Assembly (NCBI GenBank): GCA_012934845.2
Contig: WNNJ02002109.1
Location: forward strand, 18,190 to 82,189
DNA from: Pomphorhynchus laevis
Taxonomy: Eukaryota > Acanthocephala > Palaeacanthocephala > Echinorhynchida > Pomphorhynchidae
Length of the DNA stretch: 64,000 nucleotides
Reading direction: 5' to 3'
Part shown: positions 30,289-40,732 of the stretch, in pieces
Position numbering within the stretch: the first letter of the stretch is position 1
How the letters are laid out: each line of letters begins with the position of its first letter
Notes under the pieces: generated by a model
Databases searched by the model: none
The model's input: the letters and a program-made list of their open reading frames with translations, nothing else
Told to the model about the DNA's origin: nothing
Translations under genes and position numbers: made by a program

Positions 30289-32500
30289 GTGCTGTGTAAT
30301 GCCGGAACGGATCTCAATATGTTGCCTCTAAAATGTTTACGGCATTTCAATAAACCCATAGCTTATAGCCGAACAACAGATTGTTCAAACATTGTGAGTC
30401 TTATAGATACACAATTGAATTCTACTACGGCCAGAGCAATATCTCTAGGCATCAACTTTGTACTATTTGAACTAGAATTTCCACGATACGAACTTATCAA
30501 CAAATTAAAAGAAGCTGCATTGTGCTGTATGAAGCAAATAAAGATCAAAAATGAAATAGATACCCTTACTGACTTATTTAATAAGAAGATCATTCGCCCG
30601 TACCTAAATATGCACCCTAATTCATACTGCGGTCGCAATGTAAATCGAGTTAACAAGAAGGCGATACAGGATCTAAGCATCCATCAAGACATAGTAGTAT
30701 ACTAAGCTGACAAAGGTAGTAAAATAGGGATATGGAGCAAAGCCGACTACCAAGCCGAAGCACAGCGCCACCTGAATTCAGGCGCATACACTGAAATCTC
30801 GGATGTCCAACACGAAGAAATAATAAGAAAAGTGAACGACACTATCGACTTAATATTCAAAAATGACAATCTTGCCAAAAGGTTAAAGGTAGATAACCCT
30901 AGGTCATGAAGGTTTTATATGCTTCTGAAAATACGTAAGATGAATAAACCTACCCCTGCACGTAGATCATTAGCAACTGTAGAACAGCAACGGAAAAACT
31001 TTCTCAGTGGTTGCGTGAACAACTGCACCCAATTTTAAAGGGATCACCATCATTTATCGGGAGTACAGATGAATTCCTTCGTTTTTTTCGAAAGAGTAAA
31101 ATAGACAATCAACAACCAAAAAGTGGCAACGATGGACGTTGAGTCACTCTTCACAAGTATTGAGACTAAAAGATTAGTTCAGGCCATACGAACAATCTTG
31201 AGCAAAATCAGTGGTCCGAATGTAAGATTGAACGCGTATGTGAACTACTGAAGGTAGTGCTAAACTCGAATACCTTTAAATTCAATGGGCGCCTTTATCT
31301 TCAAATAAGAGGAACGGTCATGGGAACGCCCGTAGTCCCCACATACGCCAGCTTATACGTCACGTTTGTAGAGGAACGATTCCTACAACAATGCTCACAT
31401 CGACCATCAATATGGAAAAGCTATGTCGATAATATTCTTATAGGTTGTCCATCCGACAAATCACATCTTGTAGACTTCTGCGAGTATTTAAATACCAGTT
31501 TGGAGCTAAAGTTTAGTCTTGATTTACCTAAAAACCAGCAGATACTATTCCTTGACACACTAATATACCAACCGGGACAAGGCGAATATCACACTGCGCT
31601 CTCTGACTTATCAATACGGTTTTCAGAAAGATGATATTCTCTAAAGCAGATACAAAGGCAATTCTTTTACGCTCAGAAGACAGATCGAGAAGCCTGTTAT
31701 AGCACTCTCCTCGATAAAAAACAAGAATAAAAGCCGAAAGAGATTAACGTTGTATTAACATACAATCCTGCATACCGCTACATACAAAAGCAATTTGATT
31801 TAATATTCACGTCGGTAAACGAGGCGACAAAAAAACTAATGACACGACCAAGAGTCAGATTCAATATTTCGACAAGTTTCGAGCATATGTTAAACCGCAA
31901 GCAAACGAACAAAAAGGTAACATATGGGAGTTACAGGTGTTGGGACAAGCGTTGCAAAAATTGTTAAGATATGGTCGAGACAATTAAGTTTACCAGCACA
32001 GTCACGAACTTAAGTTGTCCAATTAGACAGCACTTCACGTGCAAATCTGAAGGAATTATTTATCAATCTAGGTATCAGGTTTGTGCAGCTCAGTATGTCG
32101 GTCAGACAGGGACAAGATACAATATTCGAGCGAATAATCGGCGGCAATTTAAAAGAATTGAAAACAACTGCAGATGGATACGTATCACACATGATTGAAA
32201 ATCGGGATTATTCCATGATTACTACAATTATCGATGGCACAATATTCGATTCCTATATGCGCAAAATAAAAGAAAAGTTTTGGATTGGTCAATTAATGTC
32301 AGATGAATCACTAAACACGTACGATCATCCATTTTTTGAGTTATTTAACAGTTCGCTATGTGGACGCCACGGACGTGTGTCAATTCTTCCGTTATAGCTT
32401 TCTTTATATAAAAGCATACGCTAGCGAAAAATTGCACATTATTGTAAAGACTGAAGAAGGGCAAACTGTCCTAAACGTTTCTTAAATAAAAAGGTTGCTT
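30289..32500 (+). mobile_element. Penelope-like element, nearly complete but decayed
   Basis: 30289-30705 encodes the N-terminal domain (LNSTTARAISLGINFVLFELEFPRYEL), followed after a TAA by ADKGSKIGIWSKADY (30709). Motif A DVESLFTSI lies near 31137. 31257-31634 holds NTFKFNGRLYLQIRGTVMGTP and VPTYASLYV (motif B) and SYVDNIL, where YVDN replaces catalytic YVDD. FLDTLIY follows. GIY-YIG pieces are at 31970-32395 (QYVGQTGTR; EKFWIGQLM). An imperfect hammerhead-like tail (CTGAAGAAGGGCAAACTGTCC) is at 32449. Confidence 0.85.
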
Positions 32501-32529
32501 GTCTTTAACAGGTTTCTAAAGATAACTTT

Positions 32530-32770
32530 TATTATATATACATATATTCAACAACGCTGTGTTCCTTCGTGCCTCTTTATTCTAAACTATATATACGAGG
32601 ATCGAGCTGAGGCATACCGACAATTAACGTAACCAACATACATGATAGAAAATGAACTACTGACAAAATGTGAAAATTAAACAACTGGCAACAAATAATA
32701 GAGTTGTAGTAAACCATGCAGACGAGTTTGTGGCAAGAAATTTGCTGTGGGTGGTTTAAGCAGAGGAACA
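32530..32770. other. no gene recognised
   Basis: AT-rich sequence between two PLE copies. A minus-strand ORF (32771-32577) has no recognisable motif. Confidence 0.4.
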
Positions 32771-33344
32771 CTTGCTATTGAAAATTAAATATGCTACCAA
32801 AGGTTCACAAATGGCAAAGATCGTATGTTCGTTGTATTGGTACACTTACAGAAAACCTGTCAAAATTGTCGATAAATGGCTTATAACACTCCTGATACAT
32901 GCTCTGATTCATCTAGATTCTTCTTTGACGTTCCTCCGACGACTAATAAGTGAGAAAGATATATGGCCAGCAGTAATAATTTTGGTATCAGCAGACGTGC
33001 AAAGTCTGTATCTAAGTCAGAGAGTCCACTTATCGCCGTTACCACAATTCTAGATAAAAGCGAATATTCAACAGAGCGGTACAGCGACGGTTACCCCATT
33101 TGCACAAACGCTGGCCATCATTTACATGAATGAAATGAAAAAGGATTGGATAAAATATAAAGGTATACATGCACTCTAATACTGTAGATACATCGACGAC
33201 ATTTTCTTCGTGTGCCCAGGAAATTCTCAGAGCTTGCAGAAATATATAGTATTTAAATTACAACGACTAACTAAAACTAACATTTGAAGATGGAAACAAG
33301 ATTAACTTTCGTGATGCTATTGTCTATAGACAAGGAAAATATAA
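32771..33344 (+). pseudogene. PLE reverse transcriptase fragment
   Basis: Begins with MLPKVHKW-like sequence (the YxLPKxHK motif, about 32790), then SADVQSLY in motif A position (about 32992), and RYIDDIFFVCPGNSQSLQKY (catalytic YIDD, about 33187), with frameshifts between. It ends where hammerhead array I begins. Confidence 0.75.
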
Positions 33345-33602
33345 GACTTTAAAAGTCGAAACCGCATAGAGTCAGTTTATGCGGTTTGAGTCTTCCCGAT
33401 TTCAGCAATCAGAATAGAAATTAGCGGGAAAAGTAAGGAATTTGTTACATTACGACCAGTAATGAAGGAGCTTAGTGTATGCGCTCAGTAAGAGTGATTT
33501 TAAATCCTACTTATTAGGTCCAAGTGAGTGAATTATTCGTGATGAATACTCTCACAAGTGTTAGTTCCTAGTACATAGTTATGTACTAAAAGGACCAAGT
33601 GA

Positions 33603-33679
33603 GCTGTCTGGGGGTGCTGCTCTTCAATCCAGTTGTGCGAAAGCCCTTACTGATGATAAGTCTCAAAAGTTGAAACAGC
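33603..33679 (+). ncRNA. hammerhead ribozyme motif (array I, unit 1/2)
   Basis: Core CTGATGA (33650-33656) and GAAA (33672-33675). Cleavage triplet GTC at 33606-33608. Stem III pairs GCTG (33603-33606) with CAGC (33676-33679). Stem I is a closed hairpin whose base pairs TGGGGG with CCCTTA (two G-T wobbles). Stem II is imperfect. Ends lie on stem III, i.e. type III order. An alternative hairpin directly after GAAA (CAGCATA with TATGTTG) would allow a type I reading. Confidence 0.65.
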
Positions 33680-33913
33680 ATAGAGTCAGTTTATGTTGTT
33701 TGAGTATCCCCGATTCCTGCAATCAGGATATAAATTGGCAGGAAAGTAAGTCATTTGTTAGATTACAACCAGCAATGAAGTAATTGATGTATGCTATCGA
33801 TAAGATCGCTTATAAATCCTACTTGTTAAGTCCTTGTGAGTAAATTATTCGTGATAAATACTCTCACCATTGTTAATTCCTAGTACATGTATGTGTACTA
33901 GAATAAATTATTG

Positions 33914-33986
33914 AGCTTTCTAGGGGTGATGCACTTCAATCCAGTTGTGCAACATCCCCTACTGATTAGACTCAAAAATCGGAACA
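33914..33986 (+). ncRNA. degenerate hammerhead motif (array I, unit 3)
   Basis: Stem I is well kept (TAGGGG with CCCCTA, GATG with CATC, GCAC with GTGC), but the core is CTGATTA instead of CTGATGA and GAAA has become GGAAC. Retains the fold and probably not the activity. Confidence 0.55.
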
Positions 33987-34020
33987 TCATATAGTCAGTG
34001 TTTGCTGTTTGAGTTTTCCT

Positions 34021-34470
34021 GATTCATTTATAAATCGTTCAATAGGGGAAATTATTTTACCAATAACCATGCCCTTGACAAAAACGTGGTTGTGGTATAG
34101 CATTATCAGTAATCGTTATTGATTGAAAATTGTTCATTGCAAACACCGTGTAAGTTCAGTTTCATAAAACAGATAAGTACAATTACCAATATATAGAAAG
34201 CAACTTCGTCGGATGTACTTGCCGCTATAAATGCGAGATTGAATGAATTTATATTAAAAATATATATATATTTGACATGATTAATCGACATATAATTGAA
34301 TAATTAATTGGGATAATTGGCAATGATTTCGCGGCTACGCTAAGATCAAATGATCACGGCAGACCTTGTACTTTCTGCATGTTACTAAAAACACAAACAC
34401 CTGGTAAAGAAATACCGATTGTATCGAACATAAATACAAAAGGAACTTATCGAAATACGTATAAAAGCTG
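34021..34470. other. no gene recognised
   Basis: AT-rich DNA with a small minus-strand ORF and a TATATA run near 34261. Immediately precedes PLE RT coding sequence. Confidence 0.4.
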
Positions 34471-35790
34471 TTGAAATCTATTCTATATTCGGTTGATAGC
34501 TGTATAAAGGATACGCTCGATTGCCTACACAAGCTGAAAGTGTGTAAACATCATAAGTCGAAAGACATAATAATGACTCTTTATGCATCAAATCTGTATA
34601 CATCTATTCCACATGAAGATGAAATAAGAAGGTTTATCGCTATCCTCGATGAAATTGGTTGGTCGAAGAATCCGATTTCGCTCATCAATGAAGGCTTAAG
34701 ACTGATACTGATTAGCAATGTTTTCGAATTTGATGCGAAACAAAAAAATCGGTACAGTCATCGGTACGCCGATAGTCCCAGCTACGCAATTGTGTATTTG
34801 CATCACTACAAACGAGAATGTATTTGCCAGTGCAAGAACATACCGTATAAATGGTACAAATACATCGACATATTTATGATTTGGAAATACAGAGAAGATA
34901 ATTTAAAAGAATTTATGACGAAACAAGATAATTTCGGGCCGTTACATTTAATTTTCGAAAAATCATCATCATGTTTTCTGAATGCGTCTATCTATTGCGA
35001 CAAGAATAACTAATTCTGAACAACTAATTAAACAAAACAAAGACGGTTAATTAAATTTAAAAGATTTGATTCAGAAAGAATATGCATATCATGAGGCTGG
35101 TAAGTGAATTGAAAAATCATTAATTTCATATGATTTTCATTTTCATATGAAACCAAATGGAAAATCTGAACGTCAAAACCAACAGACATTTGTTTTTTAA
35201 TACCACAGGTAGTTAAGAATCTGTAAACGAATATAAATTCAGTAATTTCGAAAATCTGCAATAAATTAAAGCTAGATCATAGGCAATATGAACAGTCTTC
35301 TCATCTGTAAAAACAATAGGAAGTCGCTTAATATAAAATTAACCAACTAAGCAGCACACATAATACAGGTTGCAAACAATGAAATCGACCACGCTCAAAA
35401 TGTTGATGCAACGTTATAGAAACGAAAACTATTACGAACACATACAAAATTAAAATATACAAATACCACATCAAAAGGTTCGATATGATATATTTACTTA
35501 GCAACTTGTGACTACATAAAGCCAATACGCGGGTGAAACTGGCCTTTCGATGAGTGTGCGCTTAAATAACAGACGATCCAATCTTCATAAAATGCAATCG
35601 TAAACCATTGTTTAACGATACACTCATCGCACCAAAACATATTTGATTATGCAGTTCTAAATAAGTACTTTAATGATACTGATTTGAGAAAAAATGAGCA
35701 AAAAAATTATTAAACAATTTATGACGGATGCTGATCATAGAATAAACATAGATCATATATACAAATGGATGTACCGATAACATGAAATTT
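34471..35790 (+). pseudogene. PLE: RT and C-terminal GIY-YIG remnants
   Basis: The 180-aa frame 34471-35013 has MTLYASNLYTSIPHEDEIRR (motif A; Asp replaced by Tyr), EGLRLILISNVFEFD and YIDIFMIWKYRE (catalytic YIDD changed to YIDI), so it is dead despite being open. After 35020 only fragments remain: LIKQNKDG, and near 35650 YAVLNKYFNDTDL...QFMTDADHRINIDHIYKW, the end of the endonuclease region. Hammerhead array II follows directly. Confidence 0.75.
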
Positions 35791-36113
35791 TAATTATTAT
35801 AATTATTAATTTAATTATTATTTGCCGGTCCTCTTCTGCATCCAGTAGTGGGATGTACCTGACACTGATGAGTCAAAATAATGACGAAACGGTACCTGGT
35901 ATCGTTTTGTCGATTCTTTCGTGGCTGCCACATCATACAAACTGAAAAAATGCCCACGGAAATCTCTCATTTTTTCGTAAAATTCAAATAAGTTGGCAGA
36001 TAAATAGAGAAAATGCGCTGGCATTAGCCAGTGTTCTTAGCAAATGATCCTTTTGGTGAAGCATGTACCTACTTTGCTAGAAATTTTCTAGCTCTAAGTA
36101 CCTTTGACATACT

Positions 36114-36195
36114 CGTGCCGTCTGTCGGTCCTCCTCTGCATCCAGTAGTGGGAGATACCTGGCACTGATGAGTCAAAATAATGACGAAACTGAAC
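36114..36195 (+). ncRNA. hammerhead ribozyme motif (array II, unit 2)
   Basis: GTC triplet at 36120-36122, closed stem I (TGTCGGT with ACCTGGCA, one bulge), CTGATGA at 36165-36171, stem II GTCA/TGAC with 6-nt loop, and GAAA at 36186-36189. Stem III pairing is poor here (CTGAA after GAAA), whereas the preceding unit at 35865 has CGGTA, which would pair with TGCCG. Confidence 0.6.
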
Positions 36196-36416
36196 CTGGT
36201 AGCGTTTTGTCGATTCTTTCGTGGCTGCCACATCATACAAACAATTTCTCACGTAAATCTCTCATTTTCTCGTAAAATACAAATAAGTTGGCAGATAAAT
36301 AGAGAGAATGCGCTGGCATTATCCAGTGTTTTAAGAAAATGATCATTTTGTTGAAGCCTGTAATAAATACCTAGTTTGCTAGAAATTTTCTTGCTCTATG
36401 TAAGTTTCGACATACT

Positions 36417-36498
36417 CGTGCCGTCTGTCGGTCCTCCTCTGCATCCAGTAGTGGGAGGTATCTGGCACTGATGAGTTAAAATAATGACGAAACGATAC
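36417..36498 (+). ncRNA. hammerhead ribozyme motif (array II, unit 3)
   Basis: GTC at 36423-36425, stem I closed by TGTC and GGCA, CTGATGA at 36468-36474, stem II GTTA/TGAC and GAAA at 36489-36492. CGATA after GAAA pairs with TGCCG with one mismatch and one wobble. Confidence 0.6.
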
Positions 36499-36792
36499 TA
36501 GTTCCGTTTTGTCGATAACTGTCGATGCAGTCAATCCAATAGTACAAATGTGATATCAGGTATCAGTACTATAGCTATTTTAAAATTTATCTCCTTATAG
36601 ATGAATAATAATACAAATGATTCGGGCAAAATCCCAAGTGGTGCTATTGGGTAAGATTTTTCTTCCAATATCGTGATTTGTAACGTCGAAACATTTTAGA
36701 AACCGATCAACAGGCCGACAACCTAATAAAATGAAAAGAAAACAAAAGGATTAATCAGACAAAAGGCAACAAATTAGAACTGATGATATACA

Positions 36793-37817
36793 ATGACTAG
36801 GCCAAATGACTCAAGTCAGTTATCAAAAGCAGCATTTAATGCTGGATATCAACGTTTGGCCCATCTGGAAATACAAGCCTATCAGCCAAGATCAGTTCCA
36901 ACTTCTACGTACTTTGTACCAGGTATTGCAACATTAAGTCCATTATTGTCTGGGCTTGACAATACATCGATGTCAGAGTATAGAAGAGTTGTCTCAGTAC
37001 TTGAAACTTGTTTAATATCCAAATTCGTTGAAGATTTACGACTGTTTAATAGACTACAAATACAGGCGCCATCTGAAGTAATGCATTTCATCGAGAATGG
37101 AAGATTTTCTTTACCTAATGTTGTGGCATGTTTAATGGCGTTTAGAGCATCATATTATGAATTGAACCATATTCAATGCTACTTACGACCGATATTTTTT
37201 TAACAATTTTTGGCTCTTATATTTGAACAAGGTAGACGACCACATAGACGAGCAGCGACACGAGAAGCTGAAGAAGCTGAAGCATAACCAGAGCCACCGT
37301 CGGTGTTAAGGGTAGGTACGTATCTAACTCTAGTGAACAACAGTTTGTTACTAGCGTTTCTACTTCACAATTGGAATCGGATCAACACTCCTGAAGTTAT
37401 GAATAGAGTACTTCAGCAGATTAGATTGACTATTCCGAACAACCTGACGTTGCTACTCGAGTTGACTATCAAAATTTGGCTGAGGCCATTTTATTCATAC
37501 CAAGTGTAAAAGAAGTAGGATATTTAACACGTTTATTCAAAAGCCTACGATTCACAGGAGAAACGGTTGGATTATACGAAAACTCACTAAGTCCGCCAAT
37601 CTGTGTTCTTACTGACTCTGTAGCTGATTTGATTCAGTTTATTAAATTATGTAATGTAAACGTCGAGTCTGTTTTCACATCTTTTGATGAAAATACAAAT
37701 ATTGCCGTGCATGATGCAGTTCTGGAACCGGAAGACTATTTGAATCTCTCTCCCTTAATTAACAACGCCGGTTGGTGTATGAGCTTAGAAAGGAGATTTG
37801 CCGTATTACCACCATAA
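36793..37817 (+). pseudogene. unknown virus-like protein relic, two to three frames
   Basis: Frame 36793-37203 (136 aa) is followed by a TAA, a basic-acidic segment (RRPHRRAATREAEEAEA, about 37237), then frame 37476-37817 (113 aa) with shifts near 37300 and 37470. The frames are coding-like and lie between a hammerhead array and a PLE. I do not recognise the family. Its length and lack of RT or nuclease motifs would fit a viral structural protein, possibly from the same source as the RdRp relic at 25 kb, but there is no direct evidence. Confidence 0.35.
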
Positions 37818-37893
37818 TCTAAGCCTGACTGTATTGACTGCTTGTTCAACGCCATTTATTTGACGTTATATCTAGTCAACTGCCAGCTATCGA

Positions 37894-39338
37894 ATGGATC
37901 CGCATAAGAATGATTTTGACTTGAATCATTATACAAATCTCTTGAAAAATAAGGCAAAAAAGTTGTCCGGGTGGTTACGTATAGAACTTCATTCATCGGA
38001 AATCGATATACTGGAATGTATTCTAATGCGTCGTTTCTGCAGGGAACGCTCCCGAAAATTCAACAATACAGAGAACTACACGAACCTATCAAACGTGAAT
38101 ATATCGAGATCTCAAGAAGAAACTTTATCACTAGGTCATAATTTTAACGTTGGTGAAAGAGAATTTCCAAGATACGACCTGATAACATCTCTAAAATGTG
38201 TCGCCAATTACTCCTTTTCCAATATAAAAGAACCCTCTGAGCGAATATTAGCATTGGGAGAGTACAAACGTCATATTTTTGATAATAATTCAAAATAACC
38301 CCCTAACACATAATGCAAATAAAATATCACTTCTATCGATAGATATGGAATGGAATACAACAACTTCGGAGAGAAAAATATTGTCATAAAGAAAGCGGAT
38401 AAAAGTGAACAATTTGGGATATGGGGTTATGATGATTACATAAACAAGGCCATGAGACAACTAATATCGATAACTTATGAACTTTCAAATATTGAAATGA
38501 TGGAGAGGACGAAGAATGATTTAAGAGTTTGTACTGAAATATCAGTTTAGATATGCTTGACAAAGAAACCGTGATCGAATTACTTATCGCTGGACGACAG
38601 GTAAAACCGGGCACATTTTATATGATGCCAAAAACTCATAACACCGATTTTCCAACGAAAGGTCGCCCGATTGTCAGCAACATCCAGACTATTACTGAGG
38701 AATTATCTAAATATCTTGACAAGCCGTTAAAATCAGTAGTCATAACGATACAAAGTTACGTAAAGAACACCTCAGAAGTATTCATAAAGCTAACTTCAGT
38801 GTACAACTAAATATCAGAATCCACAAGGCTTGTGACATTAGACGTTACATCATTATATACATCAATATCTAATAAAGAGGGGATCGCAGATGTCGAATCA
38901 ATGCTCAAGTAAGCAAAATAAAAAGATTGTGAAATCGAAATGATCCGGGAGGGACTAAAGATAGTTCTAGAAGGAAACATATTTGAATTCAATGAATCCT
39001 TATTTCGACAAGAGATTGGAACGGCGATGGATACACCTGTTACCCCGTCCTACGCAATCTTATATATAGCTAATTATAAAGAAAACGTTTTATCCGAACA
39101 AAGTGATCGACCACTAATCTGGTTATAGTATATCGACGATATATTTATGTTATGAAACAGCAACGAAGAATTTCTTCAAATAGATAATCTTAGATAATTT
39201 TAATAATAGATAATTTTAGATAATCTTATAACTACGGTACACAACAATTCACAAGTAACGAATCGAATCCAGTAAACTTCTTGGATGCCATGATTAGAAA
39301 GGAAAACAATCGTCTTGTGAACGAAATGTACGTAAGAA
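37894..39338 (+). mobile_element. Penelope-like element, N-terminus through RT
   Basis: N-terminal domain at 37894-38298 (NYTNLSNVNISRSQEETLSL is the NLS...LT..E..VL motif; REFPRYDL). KADKSEQFGIWGYDDY at 38392. MPKTHNTDFPTKGRPIVSN at 38627 (the LPKxHK...RPIVS motif). TLDVTSLYTSI (motif A, about 38837). GLKIVLEGNIFEFNESLFRQ and MDTPVTPSYAILYI (38950-39070). YIDDIFML catalytic motif intact at about 39129. Only five or so stops, so among the better preserved PLE RTs here. The GIY-YIG part is missing; it runs into the palindrome starting hammerhead array III. Confidence 0.85.
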
Positions 39339-39452
39339 ATTCCGCGTGAATTTCTTGTAAAACATGTAAGCCAGACGCGAAAGAATGACGAATGCCGTTT
39401 CGTCATTCTTTCGCGTCTGGCTTACATGTTTTACAAGAAATTCACGCGGAAT
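39339..39452. repeat. perfect 54-bp inverted repeat at PLE/array junction
   Basis: 39339-39392 and 39399-39452 are exact reverse complements separated by 6 nt. The right arm is the normal start of an array III unit; the left arm is an inverted copy fused to PLE coding sequence. Confidence 0.95.
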
Positions 39453-39623
39453 GGTCTCACTCTCCTTAAATAAAAGTTAGCCGATATTAAAGAGACCTGC
39501 GCTGGCATTTGCCAGTGCTTTTGCTAATGATCCTATTTGGTGAAGCAGTAGTACTGATTAAGTACTCTATGACGTTACAAGAAAATTTTCTAGTACATCA
39601 TTCACATTGATTCATTCATTGAT

Positions 39624-39702
39624 TGCCGTCTGCCAGTCCTCATCTGCATCCAGTAGTGGGAGGGATCTGGCACTGATGACTCATTGTGATGACGAAACGA
39701 CA
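39624..39702 (+). ncRNA. hammerhead ribozyme (array III, unit 1)
   Basis: Stem III TGCCG (39624-39628) with CGACA (39698-39702), one mismatch. GTC triplet 39628-39630. Stem I TGCCAG/CTGGCA closed by a 30-nt loop region. CTGATGA 39673-39679, stem II TCAT/ATGA (with a C-C clash at its base), GAAA 39694-39697. Confidence 0.8.
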
Positions 39703-39927
39703 TTCGTCATTCTTTCGCGTCTGGCTTACATGTTTTACAAGAAATTCACGCGGAATGGTCATACTCTCCTTAAATAAAAGTTAGCCGATATTAAAAAGAC
39801 CTGCGCTGGCATTTGCCAGTGCTTTTGCTAATGATCATATTTGGTGAAGCAGTAGTGTTGATTTAGTACTTTATGTTGCTACTAGAAAATTTTCTAGTAC
39901 ATCATTCACATTGATTCATACATTGAT

Positions 39928-40006
39928 TGCCGCCTGCCAGTCCTCCTCTGCATCCAGTAGTGGAAGGGATCTGGCACTGATGAGTCATTGTAATGACGAA
40001 ACGGCA
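39928..40006 (+). ncRNA. hammerhead ribozyme (array III, unit 2)
   Basis: Perfect stem III TGCCG/CGGCA, perfect stem I TGCCAG/CTGGCA, CTGATGA 39977-39983, perfect stem II GTCAT/ATGAC, GAAA 39998-40001. The cleavage triplet is GCC instead of GTC (39932-39934), which should abolish or greatly weaken cleavage. Confidence 0.8.
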
Positions 40007-40231
40007 TTCGTAATTCTTTCGCGTTTGGCTTACATGTTTTACACGAAATTCACGCGGAATGGTCTCACTCTCCTTAAATAAAAGTTAGCCGATATTAAAG
40101 AGACCTGCGCTGGCATTTGCCAGTGCTTTTGCTAATGGTCCTATTTGGTGAAGCAGTAGTGCTGATTTTGTACTCTATGATGTTACTAAAAAAATTTCTA
40201 GTACATCATTCACATTGATTCATTCATTGAT

Positions 40232-40310
40232 TGCCGTCTGCCAGTCCTCATCTGCATCCAGTAGTGGGAGGGATCTGGCACTGATGACTCATTGTGATGA
40301 CGAAACGGCA
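40232..40310 (+). ncRNA. hammerhead ribozyme (array III, unit 3)
   Basis: GTC triplet (40236-40238), perfect stem III TGCCG/CGGCA, perfect stem I, CTGATGA 40281-40287 and GAAA 40302-40305. Stem II has a C-C mismatch at its base. Of the copies here, this has the best combination of cleavage site and stem III. Confidence 0.85.
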
Positions 40311-40404
40311 TTCGTCATTCTTTCGCGTCTGGCTTACATGTTTTACAAGAAATTCACGCGGAATGGTCTCACTCTCCTTAAATAAAAGTTAGCCAATATT
40401 AAAG

Positions 40405-40500
40405 AGACTTGCGCTGGCATTTGCCAGCGCAAGTCTGGCAAATGGTGCTTTTGCCAGACTTGCGCTGGCAAAAGCACCATTTAGTGCACTAATTTGCCAA
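40405..40500. repeat. palindromic expansion inside array III unit 4
   Basis: About 77 bp are inserted relative to other units, built from the unit's own hairpin: CTTGCGCTGGCATTTGCCAGCGCAAG is a near-perfect palindrome, and GGTGCTTTTGCCAG pairs with CTGGCAAAAGCACC downstream. Looks like template switching at a hairpin during replication or reverse transcription. Confidence 0.85.
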
Positions 40501-40612
40501 TTAGTGCTTTTGCTAATGATCCTATTTGGTGAAGCAGTAGTACTGATTTAGTACTCTATGATGTTACTAGAAAATTTTCTAGTACATCATTCACATTGAT
40601 TCATTCATTGAT

Positions 40613-40691
40613 TGCCGTCTGCTAGTCCTCATCTGCATCCAGTAGTGGGATGGATCTGGCACTGATGAGTCATTGTGATGACGAAACGACA
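40613..40691 (+). ncRNA. hammerhead ribozyme (array III, unit 4)
   Basis: GTC triplet, stem I TGCTAG/CTGGCA (one G-T wobble), CTGATGA 40662-40668, stem II base pair G-C restored, GAAA 40683-40686, stem III TGCCG/CGACA with one mismatch. Core complete. Confidence 0.8.
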
Positions 40692-40732
40692 TTCGTCATT
40701 CTTTCGCGTCTGGCTTACATGCTTTATACAGA

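Larger units (their letters stand above)
33345..34020 (+). repeat. tandem array I, about 312-bp units with hammerhead motifs
   Basis: Two full units and flanking partial ones. Landmarks repeat with a period of about 312 bp: GAAAC with GCATAGAGTCAGTTTATG (33358, 33672, and degenerate at 33982), CTCACAAGTGTTAGTTCCTAGTACAT (33550, 33853) and the ribozyme core (33650, 33962). Each unit contains a short TAGTACAT hairpin. The first unit starts exactly at ribozyme stem II. Confidence 0.8.
35818..36520 (+). repeat. tandem array II, about 300-bp units with hammerhead motifs
   Basis: Ribozyme cores at 35865, 36165 and 36468 give periods of 300 and 303 bp. Units share GCGCTGGCATTAGCCAGTG hairpins, TTGCTAGAAATTTTCTAG hairpins and the ribozyme. 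The array starts in the middle of a ribozyme (stem I strand) right after the PLE 3' end. It shares ribozyme and hairpin layout with array III but differs in sequence. Confidence 0.85.

Noticed and set aside
39694..39725. Type I reading of the array III hammerheads, using the hairpin after GAAA
   Set aside because: The sequence after the putative GTC (ATTCTTTCGC) does not pair with the strand before CTGATGA, whereas the closed stem I TGCCAG/CTGGCA pairs perfectly.
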